From CAIVAT01 sp964387205 (lineage in GTDB: Bacteria > Bacteroidota > Bacteroidia > Bacteroidales > FEN-979), in assembly GCA_964387205.1 (NCBI GenBank), contig CAYLVY010000052.1, positions 1 through 24,248 on the forward strand: 24,248 nt of DNA, given 5' to 3'. Under the pieces are notes generated by a model. It worked only from the letters and a program-made list of their open reading frames with translations, was not told the origin of the DNA and ran no database searches. Of the stretch, positions 7,126 through 15,963 are shown piece after piece. The stretch's first letter is position 1, and the number at the start of each line of letters is the position of its first letter. The translations under genes and the position numbers were made by a program.

Positions 7126-8268
7126 TCACCCCCGCAGCCCTTTTTTTCGAAAAAAATTCATAAGTTGAGAAACTACTTCATCAACACCTTTATAACCAAG
7201 GGTATTGAAGAATGGCAGTCTGACGATGGTATCGGAAAACCTGTCGGTATGAGGTAAAAGCCGACCGTCATGACGACTCCGGAAATAGGGTGCGCTATGC
7301 AGCGGAAGGTAGTGGAAAACGGCATGGATCCCATTTGATCTGAGAAACTGCAACAATTGATCCCTGAGCTCCGGCGTAGAAAAGGTAACGAAAAACATGT
7401 TTCCGTTCACGGTGGCATATTCCGGCATTTCCGGACGTTTCAGGAAGCCCTCGTTTTCGGGCTCCCTGAGGGCTTCATAATATTGATGCCAGATCTTTTT
7501 CCGACGGGACTGGATCCGGTCGAAACGTCGCAGTTGTGAATATAGAAAGGCTGATACGGCGTCGGAAGGAAGAAAGGAGGAGCCGATGTCCACCCACCCG
7601 TATTTGTCGATTTCGCCACGGTAGAATGCAGCCCTGTTGGTGCCTTTTTCCCAGATGATTTCAGCCCGTTTCGTATCTTCTTCACGGTTAATGATCAGGA
7701 GTCCGCCTTCACCGGAGATGATATTTTTGGTTTCATGGAAAGAAAAGGTGCCGAAGTGGCCTATCGAACCCAGGGGTTTTCCTTTATAGAAGGAGTCGAT
7801 GGCATGGGCGGCATCTTCCACCACCAGCAGGCCATGACGGTGAGCCATTGCCATGATCTTGTCCATATCGCATGCTACACCGCTGTAGTGGACTACAACG
7901 ATGGCGCGTGTTCGCGTTGTGATCAGCGGTTCAATTCCGTCGGGGTCGATATTGGGGTAACCGGGAAGGGTATCGGCAAAAACCACCCTGGCCCCGCGAA
8001 GCAGGAATGCATTGGCAGTAGACATAAAGGTAAAAGACGGCATGATCACCTCATCACCCGGCCCGATCCTGCACAGCAGGGCGGCCATCTCCAGGGCGTC
8101 GCTGCAGGAGGTGGTCATCAGGGTTTTACGAAATCCGAACCGTTCTTCGAAAAAGGCTTGACAAAGTTTCGTATACCTTCCGTTTCCGGCAATGGTGCCG
8201 GCCAAAGCACCTTTTATCATGAAGCGGAAGGATCCCAGTGGCAGGTATGGCTTATTGAAAGGGATCAT
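7126..8268 (-). CDS. wecE: dTDP-4-amino-4,6-dideoxygalactose transaminase (WecE/RffA-like)
   Basis: A 380-residue PLP-dependent DegT/DnrJ/EryC1/StrS aminotransferase. It resembles WecE (RffA) of enterobacterial common antigen synthesis along its whole length: MIPFNKP start, SCSDALEMAALL, GDEVIMPSFTF.STANAFLLRGA, VVHYSGVACDMD, EDAAHAID, SFHETKN with the PLP lysine at 181, EKGTNRAAFYRG, VFHYLPLHSAP. WecE aminates dTDP-4-keto-6-deoxyglucose with glutamate to give dTDP-Fuc4N. The genes that would supply the substrate (rmlA and rmlB types) are not in this window. It is a single gene on the minus strand, convergent with the glycosyltransferase (seven bases between stops) and divergent from the flippase. 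The family call is firm; the exact sugar specificity is moderately sure. Confidence 0.88.
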   Translation of the reverse strand: MIPFNKPYLPLGSFRFMIKGALAGTIAGNGRYTKLCQAFFEERFGFRKTLMTTSCSDALEMAALLCRIGPGDEVIMPSFTFMSTANAFLLRGARVVFADTLPGYPNIDPDGIEPLITTRTRAIVVVHYSGVACDMDKIMAMAHRHGLLVVEDAAHAIDSFYKGKPLGSIGHFGTFSFHETKNIISGEGGLLIINREEDTKRAEIIWEKGTNRAAFYRGEIDKYGWVDIGSSFLPSDAVSAFLYSQLRRFDRIQSRRKKIWHQYYEALREPENEGFLKRPEMPEYATVNGNMFFVTFSTPELRDQLLQFLRSNGIHAVFHYLPLHSAPYFRSRHDGRLLPHTDRFSDTIVRLPFFNTLGYKGVDEVVSQLMNFFRKKGLRG

Positions 8269-8353
8269 GGTGACGGGCGGTATTTTTTCCGGGATAAAAT
8301 AGCCGATTGGAAGGCTTTCGTGATGAGTACGGTCACAGGTTCACAAATTGGGT

Positions 8354-8361
8354 TAATTTTG
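8354..8361 (+). promoter_or_regulatory. Candidate -7 box for the flippase operon
   Basis: TAATTTTG fits TAnnTTTG in the 127-base divergent region between the aminotransferase and the flippase. Initiation near 8368 would leave a leader of about 28 bases before the TTG at 8396. No good TTTG is visible at the -33 position, so support is moderate. Confidence 0.4.
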
Positions 8362-8395
8362 TGTGCTAATTTAGCCATTTTTTAATTCTTAGGGA

Positions 8396-9715
8396 TTGGC
8401 GAAGAGAACCTATTTCAGGGATATCCTGAGTTTCCTGGGGAGTAATCTGATGGTTACTTTCAGTAACCTTTTGGTCGGTATCCTCCTGACCCGGTTGCTG
8501 GGGCCCGCAGGGTTCGGCCTTTATTCAGCCATTATCGTCGTGCCGATCATTGTCATTGGTTTTACCCAGTTGGGTATCCGGCGCAGCGCGATTTATCATA
8601 TCGGCAACAAGATACTACCGGAAGACCGCATCGTTTCGGCCCTTTTCATCCTGTTGCTTTACACCAGCACCCTGAGTATTCTGATCTGCGGTTTCGTCTA
8701 TTTCTTTTCCGCCACACAGACCATGGACCCGCTTATCATCGTGCTGGTGCTGATCACCATACCGATGCTGCTTTCCAATGTTTTTGCCGGAGGGGTGTTT
8801 CTCGGCAAGGAGGAGATCCGACAGGCCAGTCTCATCAATGCAGGGCCAACGATTCTTACACTGGCTATGACCATCCTGTTTGTCTGGTTGCTGAAAATGC
8901 AGGTACTGGGGGCTTTTTTGGCCATTTCGGTGGCCAACCTCATCATGGTATTCCATTCTTATCGCGTACTGATGGTGAGGTTCCGGTACAATATCACCTG
9001 GAAATATCACGAAGGGATCATGAAAAGCATGATCAAACTTGGACTGGTCAATGCCATTGCCATATTCATCATGCAACTCAATTACCGTCTCGATATCCTG
9101 ATGCTGAAAAAACTCTCGTCGCTGGAACAGGTTGGATTTTACAGCCTTGCCATGCAGATCGCGGAACAGCTCTGGCACATCCCATACGCCATCGAGATGA
9201 TCGTCCTCAGCCGGAGTGCCAATTCCCAGGATGATAAATTCATCCACCGCACCGTGGCCTCGATCTTCAGGGTTTCACTCATCATCAGCCTGGCCGGGGG
9301 TATTGCCATCTTTTTCCTTGCCCCCCTGTTGATAGCCCCGATTTTCGGAGAAGAATTCAGCGCAAGTGTTCCGATGATCCAGACCGTATTACCGGGTATC
9401 CTGGTGCTGGTCGGATTCCGGATACTCAACAGCCGCCTTACCGGCATGGGAAAACCCCAGATCGCCATTTATACCTTCGCCCCGGCGCTGGTCATAAATT
9501 TTGTCCTGAACCTTTTCCTCATTCCAAAATATGGAGGTATCGGGGCCTCCTGGTCCACCAACATCAGCTACGCCGCTGGGTCGCTTCTCTTCCTGTTTGT
9601 TTACTCCCGGCAGGTGGGGATGCCGGTCAGGGAGATATTCCGCTACCGGCGCAGCGACTTCTATTTTTTCAGGGATATCCGTTCACGATTGAAATTCAGG
9701 CCCAGGGAGATATGA
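8396..9715 (+). CDS. Polysaccharide flippase (Wzx/MATE-like, MOP superfamily)
   Basis: A 439-residue, very hydrophobic protein with about twelve predicted membrane segments. Near the N-terminus is LTRLLGPAGFGLYS (residues 31-44), typical of Wzx-type lipid-linked oligosaccharide flippases. The central hydrophilic loop (NYRLDILMLKKLSSLEQVGFYSLA) and a second half with MIQTVLPGILVLVGFR also fit. It would move polyprenyl-linked repeat units across the inner membrane. The start appears to be TTG at 8396: an in-frame TAG lies at 8390-8392 and the next in-frame ATG (8450) would remove part of the first helix. Its stop overlaps the ATG of the sulfotransferase by four bases, indicating coupled expression and a shared glycan product. 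Confidence 0.87.
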   Translation: MAKRTYFRDILSFLGSNLMVTFSNLLVGILLTRLLGPAGFGLYSAIIVVPIIVIGFTQLGIRRSAIYHIGNKILPEDRIVSALFILLLYTSTLSILICGFVYFFSATQTMDPLIIVLVLITIPMLLSNVFAGGVFLGKEEIRQASLINAGPTILTLAMTILFVWLLKMQVLGAFLAISVANLIMVFHSYRVLMVRFRYNITWKYHEGIMKSMIKLGLVNAIAIFIMQLNYRLDILMLKKLSSLEQVGFYSLAMQIAEQLWHIPYAIEMIVLSRSANSQDDKFIHRTVASIFRVSLIISLAGGIAIFFLAPLLIAPIFGEEFSASVPMIQTVLPGILVLVGFRILNSRLTGMGKPQIAIYTFAPALVINFVLNLFLIPKYGGIGASWSTNISYAAGSLLFLFVYSRQVGMPVREIFRYRRSDFYFFRDIRSRLKFRPREI

Positions 9716-10812
9716 CAGAAAATCCGCAGTTCAGACCTCTGCCCCTTTTCTTCATCATGGGCCGTCCGCGCTCCGGGACTACCCTTCTTAGCACCCTTTT
9801 CGATGCCCATCCGCATGTGAAGATCCCGCCCGAATTCCCGATCCTTCTGCCCCTCTATCAACAATTCAGGAAAGTGAAGCATTGGGATGAGAAAACCATT
9901 CACCGGTTTGTCGATTTCATCTTTCAGCACAATGTTTTTATCCACAGAACACTGGAAAACCTGAAAATTGACAGGGATGCCTTTACCCATGACCTGATGA
10001 CCCTTCAAGGAAAGGGTAGGTTGCAGGATTTTCTGATCAGGGTCAATTACAATGGATACAGCATTTTTCCGAAGAAGGAAATTTTATGTGTGGGCGACAA
10101 GAACCCTGTCTATTCCATTTACATGAAACGGTTCATGAAGATCTTTCCGGAAGCGAAATTTATTTGTATTGTCAGGGATTACCGCGACAATTTCGTCTCC
10201 ATGAAAAAACTCGCCGATCTGAAACTGGAAGCCCCTGTACTTTCACTCCAGGTATTTCGCTGGCGTTATGTGGTCAGCCTGTTTCTTCAATGCCGGGAAA
10301 AGGATCCCTCCCGTGTGACCATCATCCGCTATGAAGATCTGGTTACCCGTCAGCACCAAATTCTTCCGGAACTATGCAAATTTATTGACATTCCTTATGA
10401 TCCGGGGGTGTTTGACTTTTACAAAAAGCAGGAGGAGACCCAGCGGGCATATAACAATCCTTTGATCGAAAGGTTCCATGGCAGTCTGATGAAACCGGTG
10501 AATACCGGCAGGATGGAGCTATACAGGAAGGCGATGAGCGGGGAGGAGATCGCCGCGGCAGATGCCCTGGCCGGACGTTACGGCCGGCATTTCGGATATA
10601 CGGCAGAGGGAAGAAAGGGCGACTTTTTCAGGACAATCCGGGCTTATCCCATGATGGTTTACGGCTGGCTGATTTTCAAAGTGTATGTCGCCGGATCTTA
10701 TCTCCCCGCCAGGCTCAGCCTGTGGCTCTCCGTGAAGCTGCTTATCCTGGTCAGGACATACAGTTACCTTGCCGGCAGTATCAAGGCCCGGCGTTCCGCC
10801 GAAGGTATGTAA
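9712..10812 (+). CDS. Sulfotransferase (PAPS-dependent family), copy 1
   Basis: A 366-residue protein with the P-loop-like 5'-phosphosulfate-binding motif GRPRSGTTLL (residues 17-26), the family motif GDKNPVYSIY (128-137) and the 3'-phosphate-binding region VRDYRDNFVS (154-163). These define sulfotransferases that use 3'-phosphoadenylyl sulfate to sulfate sugars or other hydroxyl acceptors. The C-terminal part (about 305-355) is hydrophobic and may lie against the membrane. Its ATG overlaps the flippase stop (ATGA). The enzyme probably acts in the cytoplasm on the lipid-linked glycan before export. The acceptor is unknown. It is clearly paralogous to the next gene. Confidence 0.85.
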   Translation: MTENPQFRPLPLFFIMGRPRSGTTLLSTLFDAHPHVKIPPEFPILLPLYQQFRKVKHWDEKTIHRFVDFIFQHNVFIHRTLENLKIDRDAFTHDLMTLQGKGRLQDFLIRVNYNGYSIFPKKEILCVGDKNPVYSIYMKRFMKIFPEAKFICIVRDYRDNFVSMKKLADLKLEAPVLSLQVFRWRYVVSLFLQCREKDPSRVTIIRYEDLVTRQHQILPELCKFIDIPYDPGVFDFYKKQEETQRAYNNPLIERFHGSLMKPVNTGRMELYRKAMSGEEIAAADALAGRYGRHFGYTAEGRKGDFFRTIRAYPMMVYGWLIFKVYVAGSYLPARLSLWLSVKLLILVRTYSYLAGSIKARRSAEGM

Positions 10813-10918
10813 CGGAGGCGAAAACTGACTCTCTGTCGGTATTTCCGGTTTCCCTGTCTAATTGCATCTGCCGGTTTGAAAAGCGTTTGTTATTTTCGCT
10901 TTGCTACACGACCTCCAC

Positions 10919-11980
10919 ATGCCGCTACCCATGTTTTTCATTCTTGGACGTCCGCGGTCAGGGACTACATTACTCAAAACGCTATTTGATGCCCACCCGA
11001 ATGTAAAGATCCCGCCCGAGTTGCCTGTTCTTCTGGCGCTATACCAGCGTTTCAGGAAAGTAACCCGATGGGATGAGGCAGATATCCGGCGTTTTGTTGA
11101 TCATGTATTCCAATCCGACAGATTTAATTTCAGGCGAATAGAAAATTTCGGCATCGACCGTGAAGCATTCACACGGGATCTGATTGGACGCAACGGGAAG
11201 GCCACACTGCAGGAGCTTCTTACCAGTATTCATGCGCATAGTTTTTCCCTCTATCCGAAAAGGGAATTGCGGATGATCGGCGATAAGAACCCGGTTTACT
11301 CCATTTATATCCACCGCCTAATGGAGATATTTCCTGATGCCATGTTTGTTTGTCTTGTAAGGGATTTCCGCGACAATTTCGTTTCGCTCCGGAATCTCAG
11401 GAATGCCGCCCTGGAGGCGCCGGTGCTTCCCCTTCAGGTAGCAAGATGGCGGATCATTACGGAACAGTTCATCGAATATCGCCGGAAATATCCCGGCCGT
11501 TTTTACCTGCTGCGCTACGAAGACCTGGTATCCAATCCCGAAACGGAGTTCTGGAAGGTTTGTGCTTTCCTTGGACTGCCATATACACCCGGGGTGTTTG
11601 ATTTTCATGTAAAAAAGGACGAATTCCTCCGGATGGTTCCGGATCCCCGGATCCTGGAAATTCACCAAAGCCTGATGAACCCCGTTAACACATCCCGCAT
11701 CGGAATGTGGAGGGATCAAATGACCGTGGAGGAAAAGAGAATTGCGGCCGGAATGGCCGGTGAGACCGGTAAAAAAATGTCATATCTCACGATTTCCAGA
11801 AAACTATCCGCATCAGATTACCTGAAAACAAGACACTGGGTGATCTATGCCCATCTGCTCTTTATGGTGATGCGGTGGAGTACCTACACCCCTTATACAC
11901 TGAACCGTATACTCTCACGAGGGATCGTGCGCCTCGCGGCCCTTCATAAACGGTTAACCCGCAGGGATCAACGGAAATAG
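10919..11980 (+). CDS. Sulfotransferase (PAPS-dependent family), copy 2
   Basis: Protein of 353 residues from the ATG at 10919; a TTG at 10901 would add six residues. The ATG start places MPLPMFFILGRPRSGTTLL in line with copy 1. The same signature motifs are present: GRPRSGTTLL, KIPPELPVLLALYQRFRKV, GDKNPVYSIY and VRDFRDNFVSLRNL. The two copies align over their full length but have diverged, which suggests different acceptor positions rather than a redundant duplicate. An 88-base spacer without recognisable signals separates it from copy 1. The last 13 bases overlap, tail to tail, the end of the acetyltransferase gene on the other strand. Confidence 0.85.
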   Translation: MPLPMFFILGRPRSGTTLLKTLFDAHPNVKIPPELPVLLALYQRFRKVTRWDEADIRRFVDHVFQSDRFNFRRIENFGIDREAFTRDLIGRNGKATLQELLTSIHAHSFSLYPKRELRMIGDKNPVYSIYIHRLMEIFPDAMFVCLVRDFRDNFVSLRNLRNAALEAPVLPLQVARWRIITEQFIEYRRKYPGRFYLLRYEDLVSNPETEFWKVCAFLGLPYTPGVFDFHVKKDEFLRMVPDPRILEIHQSLMNPVNTSRIGMWRDQMTVEEKRIAAGMAGETGKKMSYLTISRKLSASDYLKTRHWVIYAHLLFMVMRWSTYTPYTLNRILSRGIVRLAALHKRLTRRDQRK

Positions 11981-12645
11981 TAGAACCTGCCTTCCGGTGT
12001 CGTCTCCTGCCTGACGACAAACGGACTCTCCCTGACTTTATTTTCCCATTCGAGTACCAGCGGATCCTCGAAAGAGGAGGCCGGAATCTGCAAAATCCCT
12101 GGTTCGTTACTTTCCGAAATCAGCAGGATCGCTTTCTCGAGACGACCGGCTTTGGCTTCAAAACTTTCCCTGGTTGCCCGGTATTTCTGATTGTGAACCC
12201 CCTCCTGTCCGGGTAGCAGCTCGTAGCCGAGGGCAGTCACGAACTGCTGAACGCCGGTGTTTTCCTGTAACACATGGGCGGTAGCTTCATTCCATCCGAA
12301 AACCCTGAAAATGATCTCGGTAGTGATATAGGAAATAATCGCAGGCAAGCCGGTGCTGTGGTATTTAGGATCGGGGAGGAATATGCCTCCTTCGCCTGTT
12401 TTCTGATCCCAGTCAATATTTTTGAAATTGATCACTCCGATCTTTTGCTGCCTGTATTCCAGAATAGTGTATAGGTTCCGGATATTATTTACTTTTTGGA
12501 ACCACTCCCGCTGCATTTCGGGTGTTATGTACTCCCTGAATTCATATCGGGAGGCTACCACAGGGTCGTTTCTCCACTGTCGCACCATTTCGATGTCCTT
12601 TTCCCGCATCAGGGAAAAGCTGATTCCCAGCCTGCTGTATATCAT
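11968..12645 (-). CDS. GNAT family N-acetyltransferase with C-terminal extension
   Basis: A 225-residue protein. Residues of about 8-165 resemble the RimJ/RimL/PseH-type GNAT fold: LMREKDIEMVRQWRNDP near the start, EWFQKV, IGVINFKNID, and late-domain LQENTGVQQFVTALGYEL. The acetyl-CoA loop (PKYHSTGLPAI, about 93-103) is degenerate compared with the usual Q/RxxGxG/A. About 60 residues after the domain match no family I recognise. PseH-like members acetylate amino sugars, so the aminotransferase product nearby is an attractive substrate, comparable to WecD. Against this, the gene lies only 12 bases downstream of the secreted beta-propeller gene and is probably transcribed with it. Overall function: acyl-CoA-dependent acyltransferase, substrate unproven. 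Confidence 0.75.
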   Translation of the reverse strand: MIYSRLGISFSLMREKDIEMVRQWRNDPVVASRYEFREYITPEMQREWFQKVNNIRNLYTILEYRQQKIGVINFKNIDWDQKTGEGGIFLPDPKYHSTGLPAIISYITTEIIFRVFGWNEATAHVLQENTGVQQFVTALGYELLPGQEGVHNQKYRATRESFEAKAGRLEKAILLISESNEPGILQIPASSFEDPLVLEWENKVRESPFVVRQETTPEGRFYYFR

Positions 12646-12657
12646 CTGTTTTATTCG

Positions 12658-15600
12658 TTATTTCCATTCGGGCAATCTGCCGGGGGTGACCGGTGCGCCA
12701 TACTTTTCCATTTCCCTTTCGAGTTTCGGGATTTCTGTTTCGCCGATTTGTTTAACCTGCTGATATACGGGTGGAAATTCCTCTCTCAGGATATTGTAGA
12801 TATTTTTTTGTGTATTAGTGGGTTCACCGGTGGTCATCCAGGATATCCAGGTCAGGCTCCCCAGGCGGTTGTTCAACGAAACCGGTGCAGGCGGGTTCTC
12901 CTCATCGCTGGGTTTTCCTGTACGGCGGTTGAATTTGATATTCAGGATGTCATCCAGTTGCAACCGGACCGCACGAACCTTGTTGTTCAGTTCCGGTGGC
13001 GCTGCCGGCATACTGTTCAGGGCTTGCAGCATGCTGGTGGCTTTCTGATACATTTCCTGCGCGTAACTTTCAGTTCCCCGCATCACCCTTGTGAGATCTG
13101 CTACCTGCTTGTGGAATGCGGTCATGGCGCTTCGGTCTGCTGCCGGAAGGGTTACATTTTGCAGGGAAACCGTATTGAATTCCACTGGGCCGCATAGATC
13201 GCGGGTTTCGCCTCCGGCAGTCATCGACAATCTTACTTTATATCGGCCGGGCATCGCCAGTACCCCGCTGCCGTTCTGTGAAAGCGGATCATACTTTTCC
13301 GATTCCACCGCCCGCGTCGATTGATACCTCAGGTCCCAGCTCAAACGGTTTAACCCTTTTGAAGGGCTTCTCCGCAGGAGCCTGACCGGTTCGTTTTTCT
13401 CATCGGTGATGGTGAAGGTAAGGTAAGGGGCAACCTCCAGTTTTTCTGTCCTGAGTTCTGCTTCCGACGGTTGTGGAACAGGTTCTCCTTTTTCAAAAAG
13501 TTTTGCCTCTTTCTCCTTGCGAACCTCCTTTTTGGTTTTCGGCACCTCTTTCAGATGATAAGTAAATATAGCCCCGAAGTCCGGATTTTTCGCGGCAAAT
13601 ACCGTAGATCCCTGGCTGTCTTTTCCCCCGGTCTGAAGATACATCAGGGCATCTTTTACCGGGAAGAGGTATCCTTCCCTGTCCAGATTCTCCTTTTGCA
13701 GGTTCCGGAGCGGGGAATAGTCGTCCAGAATATAAAACCCGCGGCCGAAAGTGGCCAGCACCAGGTCGTTTTCCCTTTTCTGTACGGCCATATCTTTCAC
13801 GGCAATAGAGGGAAGCCCCGATTTGAGCTGTATCCATTTCTTTCCTCCATCAATGGTAAAGAAACAACTGAATTCAGTCCCGACGAAAAGCAGATCAGGA
13901 TTGATGTGGTCCTGTACAATGGTATGCACCGTACCGTTTTCCGGCAGGTTTCCGGCAATCGACTGCCACGTTCTGCCTTTATCGGTACTCTTCAGCAGAT
14001 AGGGTTTGAAATCATCCCGCAGGATATTGTCAAACGAGGCAAATACCACATTTTCATCAAATTTTGACGCCAGAATGTCACTGACATAGGTAAACTCCGG
14101 CACTCCCGGAAAGCGTTCCGCTTTGCGCCAGGTACGGGCATCTTCCGATACCTGGATCAGGCCGTCGTCGGTACCGGCATAAAGGAGGTCCTCCCTGACC
14201 GGTGACTCATCAAAAGCGACAATGGTACCGAAAAGGGAGGTGGATACATCTTTCTGAATCGCATCAATGCTCCAGAATTTGCCCATCACAGGCCAGGTGT
14301 TCCGGTCGATGCCGGAGGTCAGGTCATCGCTGATCACCTGCCATGAATTGCCCCGGTCATCACTTCGAAATACCTTGTTGGCAGCGGCGTAAAGCCTTGT
14401 ATGGGAGTGGGGGCTCAGGAGCAGCGGGGTGTTCCAGTTCCATTTATAACTATCTTCTCCCTTGCGGGGTTCGGGCCGGATATCGACCGCCTCCTGGCTC
14501 TGGCGGTCGTAGCGGACCATGTTGCCATATTGTGCTTCGGCATAGACGATGTTGGGGTTGACCGGATCGATCTGGGACCAGAAACCATCACCGCCATTGG
14601 TGATGAACCAGTCATCGGAAAGCACCCCGTCGCTGAGAATCGACCGCGATGGTCCGCCCATGCTGTTGTTGTCCTGTGTCCCACCATAAACGTAATAAAA
14701 GGGGAGGGAATTGTCGACCTGTACCCTGTAGAACTGGGTGACCGGCAGGTTGGATTTGAAAAGGAACTCACGGCCGTCGTCAAATGTCTCATAAATTCCG
14801 CCATCACCCCCGATCAGGAAATGGGTGGGGTCTTCCGGATCGATCCACATGGCATGATCATCCACGTGTCGGAATTTATTGCTGAGAGGCTTCCAGGTTA
14901 TGCCGCCGTCGGTGGTTACATGGGAGAATGTTTCGACGGAATAGACCTTGTCCGGATCTTTTGGGTCGCAGAATATCTCATTGTAATACTGGCCCTGGGC
15001 CGTATGGTCACTCATCTTCTGCCAGGAAGCCCCGCGGTCGGTGCTTCGGTAAAAACCTTTGGATTCAGGGGTTGCTTCGATGATCGCATAGATTATATCC
15101 GGATTGACAGGCGATATGGCGAGTCCGATCCCCCCCATCGGGCCGGATGGAAGGCCGGAGGTGAGTTTGTTCCAGGTTTCTCCTCCGTTCACTGTTTTAT
15201 ATATCGCAGTTTCCGGACCGCCCCCGATTTTGGTATGGACATGCCGGCGCCTCTGTTCTGACGACGCATAGAGTACATCCGGGTTGCGGGGGTCCATCAC
15301 GATGTCATTGACCCCCGTGTTTTCGCTGATCTCCAGCATTTTTTTCCAGGTTGTACCACCGTCCGTTGTTTTGTACAAACCACGCTCACCGCCGGGCCCC
15401 CACACCGATCCTTCTGCGGCCACGTACACCACATCGGAGTTGCGCGGATCGATCACTATTCTGCCAATCTGGCGTGAGTCCTTAAGCCCCATGCATTTCC
15501 AGGATTTTCCATGATCTTCGCTTTTCCACACCCCGTTCCCATATCCAAGGGCCCGCTGGTGGTTGTTTTCACCGGTTCCGATCCAGACCTTACCGGAATT

Positions 15601-15963
15601 GGAAGGGTCCATCATCACGCATCCGATGCTGTAAGTGCCATAACTATCGAAAACCGCCTCGAAGGTGGTGCCGTTGTTTACCGTTTTCCAGACATGTCCT
15701 GAAGCAACCGCCACAAACCATTCACTGTGCTTTTTCGGGTTCACGGCAAAATCGGCGATCCTGCCTGAGGCGAAAGCCGGGCCAATACTTCTGAATTTCA
15801 GGCCGTTGACAAGCGAAGAGTTGTACAGGCTGTCTTCTGCCGGTTTCTCCTTTGGTTTGTTTTTTTCGGTCTTTTTATCCGATTGCTCCTTGCGGGCAAA
15901 AAGGTCAGGGGATGACAGCAGAAATGTCAGTACAATCATCAGGGAAGTCAATCTGGTTATCAT
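12658..15963 (-). CDS. Secreted BNR-repeat (sortilin/VPS10-like) beta-propeller protein
   Basis: An 1101-residue protein with a signal peptide (hydrophobic residues 5-18, likely cleavage after LFA at about 23) followed by a lysine-rich linker (24-43). From residue 55 it carries many BNR/Asp-box motifs of the S/T-x-D-x-G-x-x-W type, including SEDHGKSW, TTDGGTTW, STDRGASW, TTDGGITW, SDDRGNSW, STDKGRTW and TIDGGKKW. These form one or two seven- or ten-bladed propellers, as in the sortilin-like family common in Bacteroidota. A non-propeller C-terminal region of about 350 residues follows, partly helical. Such proteins are often annotated as glycosyl hydrolases, but I see no assigned catalytic residues. 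No T9SS sorting domain ends it, so it is probably periplasmic. Its ATG overlaps the mtnA stop (ATGA). Confidence 0.85.
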   Translation of the reverse strand: MITRLTSLMIVLTFLLSSPDLFARKEQSDKKTEKNKPKEKPAEDSLYNSSLVNGLKFRSIGPAFASGRIADFAVNPKKHSEWFVAVASGHVWKTVNNGTTFEAVFDSYGTYSIGCVMMDPSNSGKVWIGTGENNHQRALGYGNGVWKSEDHGKSWKCMGLKDSRQIGRIVIDPRNSDVVYVAAEGSVWGPGGERGLYKTTDGGTTWKKMLEISENTGVNDIVMDPRNPDVLYASSEQRRRHVHTKIGGGPETAIYKTVNGGETWNKLTSGLPSGPMGGIGLAISPVNPDIIYAIIEATPESKGFYRSTDRGASWQKMSDHTAQGQYYNEIFCDPKDPDKVYSVETFSHVTTDGGITWKPLSNKFRHVDDHAMWIDPEDPTHFLIGGDGGIYETFDDGREFLFKSNLPVTQFYRVQVDNSLPFYYVYGGTQDNNSMGGPSRSILSDGVLSDDWFITNGGDGFWSQIDPVNPNIVYAEAQYGNMVRYDRQSQEAVDIRPEPRKGEDSYKWNWNTPLLLSPHSHTRLYAAANKVFRSDDRGNSWQVISDDLTSGIDRNTWPVMGKFWSIDAIQKDVSTSLFGTIVAFDESPVREDLLYAGTDDGLIQVSEDARTWRKAERFPGVPEFTYVSDILASKFDENVVFASFDNILRDDFKPYLLKSTDKGRTWQSIAGNLPENGTVHTIVQDHINPDLLFVGTEFSCFFTIDGGKKWIQLKSGLPSIAVKDMAVQKRENDLVLATFGRGFYILDDYSPLRNLQKENLDREGYLFPVKDALMYLQTGGKDSQGSTVFAAKNPDFGAIFTYHLKEVPKTKKEVRKEKEAKLFEKGEPVPQPSEAELRTEKLEVAPYLTFTITDEKNEPVRLLRRSPSKGLNRLSWDLRYQSTRAVESEKYDPLSQNGSGVLAMPGRYKVRLSMTAGGETRDLCGPVEFNTVSLQNVTLPAADRSAMTAFHKQVADLTRVMRGTESYAQEMYQKATSMLQALNSMPAAPPELNNKVRAVRLQLDDILNIKFNRRTGKPSDEENPPAPVSLNNRLGSLTWISWMTTGEPTNTQKNIYNILREEFPPVYQQVKQIGETEIPKLEREMEKYGAPVTPGRLPEWK

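Noticed and set aside
10891..10898. TATTTTCG upstream of the second sulfotransferase as a possible -7 box.
   Set aside because: One mismatch to TAnnTTTG and no TTTG at a suitable distance (nearest spacings 12 and 26 bases). The gene may simply be read from the flippase operon.
14401..15261. A 286-codon plus-strand frame within the beta-propeller gene.
   Set aside because: The minus-strand frame contains regularly spaced BNR motifs and a signal peptide; the plus frame is a shadow.
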